Source: Pyrus communis (Eukaryota; Streptophyta; Magnoliopsida; Rosales; Rosaceae). From it: a stretch of 64,000 nucleotides of DNA. The DNA lies in NCBI RefSeq assembly GCF_963583255.1, contig NC_084807.1, positions 19,662,072 to 19,726,071 on the forward strand. Direction: 5' to 3'. This document shows positions 54,962-64,000 of this stretch, in pieces. A program made the position numbers and the translations under genes. The number at the start of each line of letters is the position of its first letter. The stretch's first letter is position 1. The notes beneath the pieces were generated by a model. That model worked only from the letters and a program-made list of their open reading frames with translations. It did not search any database and had not been told where the DNA came from.

Positions 54962-57364
54962 GTTTACTGAGCACACTCAGCAAGTTTTCCAAGATTTTGA
55001 TTATCCAATATTGCCAGAATCAACTTTTTGTTGTCATCAAGGTACTGCATCAAGAATTTAAAAACACATTATAAATAGATACTTTAAATTCCGATGCACA
55101 TCAAGTGAGATCCAATAGCATACTTAACAATCAAGGTGAATATCCAGAAATATCAACAACAAAATAACTGTACCACAGACAACTTAGATCCAAGTTATAT
55201 CAACGGTGCCAGTAATTATCAGCCTATTATAAATTCAGGGGAAAGTAATTACAGCTATTAAAACCATACATGAAGAGAGCAACATTGTACATGATGCGAA
55301 ACAAGGCTACAGTCATCCTAAAATCTGAATATGACAAGTAACAACATAAGATACTATCATCTAATGCTGGCAATGATCATCGTATGTCTTAATTCTTCAT
55401 CAATTTTAGGTTCAAAAAAGCATAATTGAACCTTTCAAATGAGCTTCTCGCTTATATGGAAATTTTTGGAAAAACATCAACCTTATCTATGACTTTATCC
55501 AACTACTCACTAGCTTAGGGTTTCAGACAATGAAGCTTTGGGAGAGAGTAACTGAGCATAGATTGAAGCAAGAGACACGGTGTCACACAATCAATTCGGG
55601 TTCATACTAGGGCGCTCGATTATGTAGGTAATCTATCTCTTACAAAAATTGATGAAATGATATAGAGGCATGCAAAAGAATTTGAACATGGTCTTTATAG
55701 ATTTGGAAAAAGCGTATGATAAGGTCCCAAGAAAAATTCTTTGGACAATTCTAGAGAGAAAGGAGTATGAGTAGCACATATCCAAGTAATAAAGGATATG
55801 TATGATATGTATGATGGAGCAAGGACTACATTAAGAACTCATGAAGGACAATTGAAAGCTTTCCCATAACCATAGGGTTACACGAAGGCTCAACTTTAGG
55901 TCTTACCATTTTGCATTGGTAATGGACGAGTTAACGATACATATTCAAGATGGTATCCCTTGGTATATGCTTTTCGCAGAAGACATAGTGAGTGCTGATA
56001 GATGAAACGCATGTGGGAGTAAATACAAAACTTAACCTTTGGTGGGAGGTGTTAGGAATCTAAAGGTCTTCGCCTAAGTAGGTCAAAGACAGAATATATA
56101 GGGTGCAAGTTATGTGGGAATGGGGTTCCAAATGAGGTAGAGGTGAGGATTGGAGACCACGACGTACCAAAGATTCGACCCCTTCGTTATTTTGGATCTA
56201 TCTTGCAAAAGAAAGGAGAATTGAATGGATATCCCAACCATAGAATACAAGCTAGATGGATGAAATGGAAGTTAAGATAAGAGAAAATCGGTTAAGATGC
56301 TTTGGACATGTGAAACGAAGACCTACAGATGCTCCAGTTAATGCGATTATGAGATAGAGGCTCGGGGCAAAAGGGGTAGATGAAGACCTTAGAAGACTTA
56401 GAGAGAGAATTTAAGAAAAGATATGGAGTACTTGAAGCAAAACCGGACACAGTGGTGTTCTAGGATTCATACAACTGACCCCACTTAGTGGGATAAGGTT
56501 TTGTTGTTGTATCAAGAATCCTGTTTTCGTAAATAAGAACAGACATCTTAGGTGACAAGAGAACTATATCATGTCTGCCTTGATCTCCAATTCAGGGGAG
56601 ACTTGTAACCAGTGAAACAAAATCTGCATAGCAGTAGAGTAACTAGATAGCTTCTCAACATGAAATCCAGTGGCCAGAAGACTGATCGAGGGAAAAATCT
56701 TAACAGACATTAAAAAGGCACTTCACACAGATTAGGAGAATAAACTACAAGAAATACTAAGCATCCCTAATGTTTCAACAAAACATTCGACAAGCACCAA
56801 CTGAAGACTATGTCCCGTGGGCTTTTTTTTCATATAACAAGAAGAACGTTCCCCTATTACCCTGAATGGGCAACAGTTGATTAACTTGACTCCTCTGTGA
56901 AAACCACTTAAAGTAGATACAATTATACACCACCTTTTGAGTTGATATTTGATTTCCGTCTGCATAGACGCTGCTTACAATATGAATCAGTATTCTTAAT
57001 TTCTTATTGGTTTCGTTGTTCTCTTCACACTCTCAGCCAACCGTAGTTCAAAACTCTATAAATGATCATCACCTATGATACATCAGTCCACCATAAAACT
57101 ATACAACAACAGCGGGACTTATCGAATTCCTCCCTAAGTAATGTCAGCTAAAGGGCTCTCTTATATGCAGAACAAAATTAACAAATTTTATTCAAGTAAT
57201 CACAACTAACATAACAAAAAATTAAGGAAAAACCCAGAAAACAATTAACAGTTAACAGTTTCAAATAAACAAGGGAAAAAGGGTACCTTCTGAATTTGCT
57301 CGGTGGTGATGTTGGTGGGAGGAAGTGAAGGCATGACGGGGATCATTTGCGGTGGCTGCTGCAT
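54095..57364 (-). CDS. GIF2: GRF-interacting factor, GIF2-like (copy 2)
   Basis: Same role and structure as copy 1. Exons on minus: 57287-57364, 54968-55044, 54558-54642, 54095-54475, all splice sites intact, giving 206 residues. Differences from copy 1: Phe to Leu in PSLPPTNIT near the N-terminus, Leu to His in [10 protein letters not shown], and a changed Gly/Ser-rich stretch ([13 protein letters not shown]) one residue shorter. The SNH domain is identical, so binding to GRF factors should be unchanged. Leader with telo-box conserved. Intron 1 holds the same antisense LINE fragment plus a 234-base segment (56709-56942) missing from copy 1. Confidence 0.93.
55533..56511 (+). pseudogene. LINE reverse-transcriptase fragment in GIF2-like intron 1 (copy 2)
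   Basis: Counterpart of 34797-35795, antisense to the gene: [37 protein letters not shown], ending near GVGQ-like TGGGATAAGGTTTTGTTGTT. Broken by stops. Keeps Asp in KAYDKV where copy 1 has Asn. Confidence 0.8.
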
Positions 57365-57403
57365 CTTTTTTTCTTCCAAAATTCTCTCTGGCTTGGGGAA
57401 TAC

Positions 57404-57420
57404 AAAACCCTAACCCTAAA
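57404..57420 (-). promoter_or_regulatory. Telo-box in the GIF2-like leader (copy 2)
   Basis: AAAACCCTAACCCTAAA on the plus strand, same spacing to the ATG as in copy 1. Confidence 0.65.
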
Positions 57421-57703
57421 TCAGCCCCCAAAAGAGAAACAAAATCAATTAGAGGCAGAATTAAGAGGAAAAGGGATGAAATTAATGGGGTTGAGAGACA
57501 GAGAGAGACAAAGGAAGGGCGGTCGAGTGAGAGTACAGGAAAGGGGGAGGTGGGAACAAAGACTTTGAAAGAGGATTTAGGGGAACATCTTTTCGGTTTT
57601 CGGTTTTGGATGTCGACGAGGTTTCTCGACTTTTAAAGACAAAATAAAACAAAAAATAAAAATTCTTTTATAATTTCTACATTTACCGCTTTAAGAGCAA
57701 CTT

Positions 57704-58039
57704 CACTGTTGCAAAAGTCCTTCCGGACTATTCATTATTTAATCATCCTAACGAATAGTAATTCTCCGTAATAAATAGTAATTATTTTTTGCATCTCTAC
57801 CTTTACATTTGTTATTAATTTTTTTTTACATTTTTTATTAATTTTTTATTAATTTTTAATGTGGCTGACGTCATCCTAACGTCAGCGCCCTCAGGCACTT
57901 GGGCCGTTGATTCTTGCCTCCCCTCTCCCATGGGCCCGCCCCTAGCCCAATTGCCCACATGGGCTGGAGCAAGGAAGGTTGGCTATTGGATTTTTTTGGT
58001 CCCATGTCCACCGGGCTATACCCTCTGGTGGACTTGCTC
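57704..58039. mobile_element. PIF/Harbinger-like non-autonomous element (copy 2)
   Basis: Ends AGAGCAACTTCACTG and GGTGGACTTGCTCT are imperfect inverted repeats; TTA borders are present though one is blurred. Shares the right-hand sequence (CTAGCCCAATTGCCC, GGAGCAAGGAAGG) with 36780-39383 but has no hAT or solo LTR inside. Confidence 0.65.
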
Positions 58040-58807
58040 TTATGTACTAGAGAATCTATCGCTTAAAAAGGGAACTCTCTATATTCTTTGTCACTTCATG
58101 TTTTTGGCATAATGCGTTATTGTGACATCTCGTCCCGAGATTATTAAAACGTACGTGCGAAATGACCCTTTTGCCCCTAGTTTGTTTTCGTTATGTTGTT
58201 TGGTTGTTTGTGTGGTGTTGGCATGTGTTGGGCCACACACACACACACTGTCACTCTTCCTCTCCCTCTATCTTTTCCCTGTCTCTCCCCATGCTCCCAT
58301 TCCTTCTTCTTCTTCCTTCGAACATACGAACACCACACCAAACCCATCAAACCTTAGCAGATCGAGGGAACTAAACCCATATTCGAGCTCGTGAGGGTGA
58401 GAGGAGCACGATTGTACCATTTTCAGGTAAGAATTCCGACGTTTTCACGTCGATTTCACAAGCTCCGATTTGAGTACTATTCATGCAAATTTAATCTAGC
58501 TTATTTTTGGGATTTTGAAGCTCGTAGGTGACTTGGTGAGGTCCCAAGGAGCCTCGGAGTGCTTCGTTGGAAGAATTTGGACGTCGGAATCGCCTGGTTC
58601 GAAGTTGGCCGGTTTTGGATAGTTTGCACAGGTAAGATCGCGTGGTTTTTAGCCTTTAAAAGTAGTATATCGTTGTTCTACTAGTTCTAGCCTTCAATTT
58701 GGTGTAAAAATCGTGGAAAACGGTTGAGAAACGAGTGAGAAAACGAAGTTAGAAGATTTTTCCAGTTTCCGGCGCCGGCGACGTCGCCGGAGGCTCACCA
58801 GAGAAGG

Positions 58808-58885
58808 TGACGGAATATTCCGTCAAATCTGACGGAATATTCCTGACGCTGTTGACGGAATCCGTTAGAACTAACGGAATATTCC
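58808..58885. repeat. Cluster of GGAATATTCC palindromes in the solo LTR
   Basis: TGACGGAATATTCCGTCA (58808-58825) is a perfect 18-base palindrome; GGAATATTCC recurs at 58834-58843 and 58876-58885, with further TTGACG/CGTCAG words nearby. Dense inverted words suggest protein-binding sites or foldback in the LTR leader. Confidence 0.75.
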
Positions 58886-59537
58886 TCACGGCGTCAGTTG
58901 ACGCCGTCAGCGTGCCAGGCACGTGCCTGCGCATAGCCGGCGCGTGGGGGCGCGTGCGGCGGAGAAATTTTTTTCTAAAATTATGGGTGTGATCCTGAGG
59001 TTGTGTAGAGCATGTTGGTATATTCATTTGTCCAATTTGAGCAATGTATGAGAAGTTATTACGAGAAGTTGGTTATGTGCTTTAAAATTGACGTTTTTAT
59101 AGTTGTTTCGCATATAGGTGATACGTACCCCGAGGACGAGCGTGGTCACTCGAGGCAGGGGGGCTACGACCCTTCCACATACCAGTGAGTGGGCTTTTGG
59201 TTTTCCGTATATACCTATATACTATATTTTTCCCAGAAATTGAGTAAAAAGGGTTATTTGTCTTATGCCATGCATATTATTATTATTGATTATGCACCCT
59301 TAGCCGCATTATTAGTTGCATACACATACATATGCATATTGGGTGCTGTGGACGCACAGGTAAGTGCCAGGTAAGTGTTATTCATGTTTATATTTCAATA
59401 GTGGTTTGAGATGCTTAGAGAGCTCATAACCTGCACCCCCGGTGTTAGTGCTCCCGCCCAGAGTAGGGCACAGTCCTTCACGTGATGTTCACCTCCCGCA
59501 CCACACGCTCAGCTTGGATCCAAGTTAGGTGCACAGT

Positions 59538-59763
59538 CCTGTCGTACAGACCACTTTAGGTGGTTCCGACTCGTAGGTGACCCGTGATTATTCGCACAGC
59601 CTTCACGTGATCGTAGCACTAAAGCGTATATATGTATTACACCCAGGCCTGTCGTACAGACCACTTTAGGTGGTTCCGACTCATGGGCAGGTTCAGTTAT
59701 TGAGTTTGAGATTTGAGCTCTATATGCAGCCGTACAGGTCACGTTAAGTGACTCCGGCTGCCA
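59538..59763. repeat. Spaced direct repeats with internal dyads in the solo LTR
   Basis: CCTGTCGTACAGACCACTTT... (35 bases) occurs at 59538-59572 and 59648-59682, and a diverged form (GCCGTACAGGTCACGTTAAG) near 59729. Each contains the dyad CCACTTTAGGTGG or a variant. Confidence 0.8.
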
Positions 59764-60314
59764 GATTTTATGTTATCGTTATGAGATATACCTGAGCACT
59801 TGCATTTCATTATGAGGTTTTGACATGGCATATTCTTGAGCATGATTGGCATACCCTTGAGCATGATTGGCATATCTATACATACGTATATATGTTATTT
59901 CTGGGAAGTATACAGGTTTTACGGCGAGGGGTTAGAATGTATTTTACTAAATGGTTTTTGAAAAGCTTTGTTTTTGCCCACTCACGCTTTTGTTTTGCGC
60001 CCCTCCAGGTTCTAGTTGCTTAGCTCTTTTGGTGGTTTCTCCGAGGGCTTTCCCGGCATTTCTGACAAACACTCACCAGCGTAGGGTCACCTTCGGGTGT
60101 ACTATTGTCGCATCTTTTCCTTTGGACTGCTGTAGACTTGCTCTGAACATAGCGTCTCACTCACGCTAGCACTTGTTTTAGTACTTTGTATGCTAGTTTT
60201 TAATTATTCGTACTTTTATATTGCTACTTTATTAGCTTCCGCACGTGCACATGGCTACGTCACCTTCGTGTGACGGCCAGCACTCCTTGATCTCGGTCGG
60301 GGTGTGTCAGTTAT

Positions 60315-61270
60315 AATATTATTACAGGAACTGACTTTAAACTATGGGTTGACATAAAATTCATGTAGAATTCCACTTTAAGAGAGTTCTCATAATATCT
60401 TTGATAATGATGTTGAATACTAATAACTAAATATTTAATCTACTAACGGTAATAAATTGTATTTATGTGTCCATAATTGGTACTTAAATTGTCTGAATTA
60501 TAAGAGTGATTGCGTTTGATCATTAAGAGATTTGATCGCGGAATTGGAAACCATCAATTTAGTTCAATGAGAAAAATCCAAATCTTCAATCTATTGAAAT
60601 TCTCATTAAAAAAAATATTTCTAAAAATATAAATAATTTACTTTTTTTTTGTCATCTCTTTTATTTATTTATTTTTTTATCAAAAGATAGAATTTTATTG
60701 AATTAAATACGAGTAGCTACATTTACATTTTCTACTAAAACATTAAAAAGAAACTCTGGGCCTTTTCTGTTATCTGACTGTGAAAATATTTTAGTATAAA
60801 GAAATTAATTAATTTTTTGTTCAAAAGTATAAAGAAATGATTTGTTTGTCTGCGAAAAAGGAGAGAGAGAAAGAGGGAACCGAAATGATAGATCCTCCGA
60901 CACGCCCAAAGTACCAAATGATCAGAATCCTCTTCTGAGTAAAGTAAAAGGTAAGGATTCTCTTGAACAAACCTATCAAACCGTTCAAATGAAATTTTAT
61001 TCAACGATAACAAATAAGCCTTCTAAAAGTACCGAAGGATCAGTTACTACTGTTGGAGTAAAAGTCAGAGGAGAAGTCGACTTTTCACTCAGCGAAGTCC
61101 GTCCTCACTTCCAACTCCAAATCCCGGAACACTCCAATCCTACTCCGGAACACCTTAATCCTGGCTCCTGACATCTGGAAACGCCTCTTCCCACCGCGAA
61201 CCAGGCGGCCAATCACCCTCCCCCAGTTCCCAATCGGCATATCTCGGCCGTTCCGAATCCCAATCCCTGA
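60315..61270. other. Upstream region of PAT12-like copy 2
   Basis: Aligns with 39480-40417 and 41940-42724. Contains poly-A/T runs and a GA-rich stretch (60855-60880) conserved in all three copies, probably leader or core promoter of the S-acyltransferase gene. No separate gene. Confidence 0.5.
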
Positions 61271-63777
61271 ATGAAGATAAACCTCTTCAGGCTCTGCTCC
61301 GGCCTCAAAGTCATCGGCTACTTCATGATCCTCCTCGTTGTTGCCATCATCTCCGTCTCCTACTATACCGTCGTCGTCGTCACTTGGGCACCCATGCTGC
61401 TCCACGGCGGGGTCCACTCGTTTCTAGCTTTCTTCAGCATCGTAATGTTCCATATTCTGGTAATTCTCAACTTGTTCAGTCATGGATGCTTCAAGTTTTC
61501 TCCTTTTTTTTTTTTTTTTTTTTTTTTTCTGTTGTATTTAATTTTAATTAAAGGGTATTTGGAAAATTAGAAATTATAAATAACTCACTTTTTATTTTGC
61601 AAAAGGATTTGTTTTTTGTTTTGTGGGTTGTGTGTTAATTCCAGTTGATTGATACGGTTAGATAGCGTTTAGGTACATTAATTAGACTGACAGCTGCTGC
61701 AATGGGCACAATTTAGATTAGTTTGTACAATTTACTAATTTAGATTAATGGATGAGCTTGAACGAAGTTGGTCTCGAATGTCTGACGAGCTAATAACATT
61801 TTAATTTGAAATGAGACCCGAAATTTGGGGAGACAAATCAAATATCGGGTTCAGTTTTGCTAGCTGGTTTACAACTCTTCTCAAAAACTTAGTAAATAGA
61901 GAGGTACATTTGATACTTATATCGAGAACCCGTGGGAGTTTTGCCATTAAAAAATATTAGAGTGAATGTTGATTTCTTGTCATGTAGAATTTTTTCAGTC
62001 TTGTTAAAGCAAACTGTAAGGAGAAAATACATTGTTAAATAATGTTATTTGTTTATGACTTCTGAGAAAGCAGAATTGAGTAGAAATATTAATTTGAAAG
62101 AAAATTAACTCTTGAGTTTGGCCCTCGTTTTCAATTTCCATTTGTGGTTGCAGCTTGTAATGTTATTGTGGAGTTACTTTATGATAGTCTTTAAAGACCC
62201 TGATTCTGTTCCAGAAAATTGGAAACCTCTAATGGAGGCTGGTAGTTCTGTGACTTTGTCAGAAAATATCGAACCCTGAGGCTTTCACTTCAACACAATC
62301 TTCAGGTGGAGGAGAAAGACTACCACAAGTACGGTATTGTAGTCGATGCCAAAATGGCAAGCCACCACGATACCATCATTGCTCTGTCTGTAAGCAACTT
62401 TCTGCTAACGTTGACGATATATATATTGTTTACATTCAGCGATCAGTGAAATTGTCTATTAAGTGATAAAGAAAATAATTTGGTTTTCTTATATGCTCTG
62501 TAGGTCAAAGATGTGTACTTAAGATGGATCACCATTATGTTTGGGTGGTGAATTGTGTTGGTGCATGCAACTACAAGTTTTTTCTTCTTTTCTTGGTAAT
62601 GCCATATTCCTTTTCTTATTAATTTGCTTGCAGTCACGAAATAAGAACTTTGTGTAGATTGCCTTCCCCACCAAATTTTTTGTTCAAAGGCGCCAGTCCC
62701 ACAGAATCTAGGGCTGGGAACTGGAGATGTTTGAGTTTTCTTTGATGTGTGCGCGCGTAGGGGGAAGTGGGGGTGGTATAGAGATATGGGAAATGACAAT
62801 TGATTATGAAATAAATACCTTCCAGTGTGCAAATAAATTAAAAGTGGGGATAATTGGCTATTTTACTCTCCCCTTGTTTTTGCTCACTCTTTCCAGTTTC
62901 TGTTTGTGCCTTGAAAGCTTTATACATTTCTGGAAACGACGATGGATACCTTAGTTTTGCTGCCAAATTTTATCGGTTTTTTCTCTGAAGCCATGGATCA
63001 TTCCGAATCTCCTGGCCATCTTGCAGTCGTTTTTTTGGCTTTTGGTAATATTCCACCGAGTAAATCATTGGTTCTGCTTTCATTGTTTACTTGTTTCTTA
63101 CAGATTGTTTACCATGTTGCAGTGCTTAATTTAGCCTTTGCACTGAGTCTTCTTTGTTTTGTGGTTATGCATGCGTCCCTTCTGTCTAGCAACACCCCTA
63201 CAGTTGAGGTAATACACTCAACTGCTACTTTCTTTCTACCAATTTTGAGATTTATGAATATTTTTGCAGTTTGCACTTACCATTTGAGACCTGAGTTACC
63301 TAATGAAGTTTTGTTCATTTGGTTATTACCTTCTGCTTGAGTTTCTGTATTAATTTTATGAATTCTTTTTACATGCATTGCAAAATAAGAATTTGCTATA
63401 GTTGCCTAAAATGATCCAAATTTTCAAAGTAATCTGAATCTATGAGGAATTTTATAACGCCACATATTTATCATATCTTAATCATATGCAACTATTTGAA
63501 ACAATGTTTGAGGTTCATGAAAAGAGAGGAGCAATCAGATGGAAGTATGACTTGGGCAGGAAGAAGAATTTTGAGCAGGTGGTACTCTCTCTCTCTCTGT
63601 ATGTAAGCCCTTCTTCCATCAGACATTTGATGATTTTTAACTCTTTTCCCCATCCTGTAGGTTTTCGGCACGAACAAGGCACTGTGGCTGTTACCACTGT
63701 TCTCAAAAGAGGATTTAGACAACGTACCTGCTCTTCGGGGACTGGAATTTCCAACACTTTTAGATACTGATGCTTGA
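61271..63777 (+). pseudogene. PAT12: PAT12-like DHHC protein S-acyltransferase (copy 2), broken
   Basis: Exons: 61271-61459, 62154-62389, 62504-62595, 62918-63044, 63123-63208, 63513-63578, 63661-63777. Exon sizes equal those of copy 1 except exon 2 (236 bases). Exon 2 has lost 15 bases in frame (near 62231) and gained one base at CCCTGAGG, which puts a TGA stop in frame at 62277-62279. A zinc-ligand position reads RYHHC instead of RCHHC, and the catalytic motif in exon 3 is DHHY (CACCATTATG) instead of DHHC, so the acyl-carrying Cys is gone. The exon 6 acceptor is weakened to TTGAG|GT. Later exons remain clean (VLNLAFALSLLCFVVMH, WKYDLGRKKNFEQ). A pseudogene. Confidence 0.9.
61506..61530. 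repeat. Poly-T run in PAT12-like copy 2 intron 1
   Basis: About 25 T residues just after exon 1; copy 1 has 8 (near 42958). Length-variable and error-prone. Confidence 0.85.
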
Positions 63778-64000
63778 TGCTTGATGCTTGGTGAACTCCC
63801 ATACTTTTACCTCCCACCAGTCGTTTAAATATTTTTACAGACTCATACGTACTGGTCGCATTGGGTCTGAAAAGATGTGTTACCCCGTGGCCAATTTAGT
63901 CAAATTTAGTCTTTTAGTTAGGAGAGGATCCAAATTTGAGTCGTGGTTTTTGTTTTTTAATTTTATACGTTGGCTTCAGACCTAACAGGAAAACTTAGTC

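Larger units (their letters stand above)
58121..60309. mobile_element. Solo LTR of a large Gypsy-type element (2189 bp)
   Basis: Begins TGTGACATCTCGTCCCGAG, ends CGGTCGGGGTGTGTCA, and is flanked by the perfect 5-bp duplication GTTAT (58116-58120 and 60310-60314). Copy 1 shows the unoccupied site (GCGTTATAATATTATTACGG near 39460). Long LTRs beginning TGTGACATC and ending GTGTCA are typical of chromovirus (Tekay/Del-like) Gypsy elements; assignment by terminal motifs only. No protein-coding content. Internal repeats occur near 58808-58885 and 59538-59763. Confidence 0.9.
47487..64000. repeat. Duplicated segment, copy 2 (runs off the window)
   Basis: Begins abruptly inside the Copia LTR (TTCCATATAATCTGGG, equivalent to about 12172) and contains Copia, MITE, GIF2-like gene with the same LINE fragment, PIF-like element and PAT12-like gene. 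At the window end it still matches copy 1 (about 45780). Confidence 0.85.

Noticed and set aside
58122..58394. Short ORFs (60-92 codons) inside the solo LTR
   Set aside because: Low-complexity leader-like sequence with no domain, overlapping on both strands; not genes.
1..64000. CRISPR arrays, tRNA, rRNA or bacterial-type operons
   Set aside because: No such structures were seen; the repeats present are transposon-derived, and the gene structures are eukaryotic.

Overview
This is plant nuclear DNA: long AT-rich intergenic stretches, spliced genes with GT-AG introns, and a very high density of LTR retrotransposons and miniature inverted-repeat elements. The gene families (RopGAP, GIF, plant-type DHHC S-acyltransferase) point to a eudicot. 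The style of the small transposons and of the Ty3/Gypsy element resembles Rosaceae (apple/pear) genomes; that last step is recognition from memory, not proof.

Layout. 1-3205: 3' part of a Rop GTPase-activating protein gene (+). 3206-10309: gene-poor DNA with several inverted-repeat transposons, an unusual hairpin and a broken RNase H fragment. 10310-11245: intronless membrane-anchored methyltransferase-like gene (-). 11990-30121: a decayed Ty1/Copia element (+) carrying a much younger 13.25-kb Ty3/Gypsy element (13183-26435, coding on -) inserted in its gag zinc-knuckle region. 33233-36423: GIF2-like transcription co-activator (-). 36780-46000: nested DNA transposons, a solo LTR, a stray first exon and a frameshifted PAT12-like S-acyltransferase gene (+). 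47487-64000: a second copy of the same series (Copia, GIF2-like gene, PAT12-like gene), without the Gypsy insert but with its own 2.2-kb solo LTR.

The main structure is a direct duplication of about 22 kb (not counting the Gypsy insert). The left edge of the second copy falls inside the Copia 5' LTR. Both copies have the same Copia 3' LTR followed by the same target-site sequence and flank, so the duplication came after the Copia insertion. The Gypsy is missing from copy 2, where its target site is uninterrupted, so it came later. LTR divergence agrees: about 6% for Copia and about 0.7% for Gypsy. Both GIF2-like genes keep complete reading frames. Both PAT12-like genes are broken, each by a different mutation.

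The Gypsy element is the most interesting single object. Gag, protease, a repeat-rich linker and reverse transcriptase-dual RNase H-integrase all lie in one frame, interrupted by only four in-frame stops. It also has a separate 212-codon antisense ORF (16201-16839) for a coiled-coil protein, with its own plausible TATA box, between pol and the 3' LTR.
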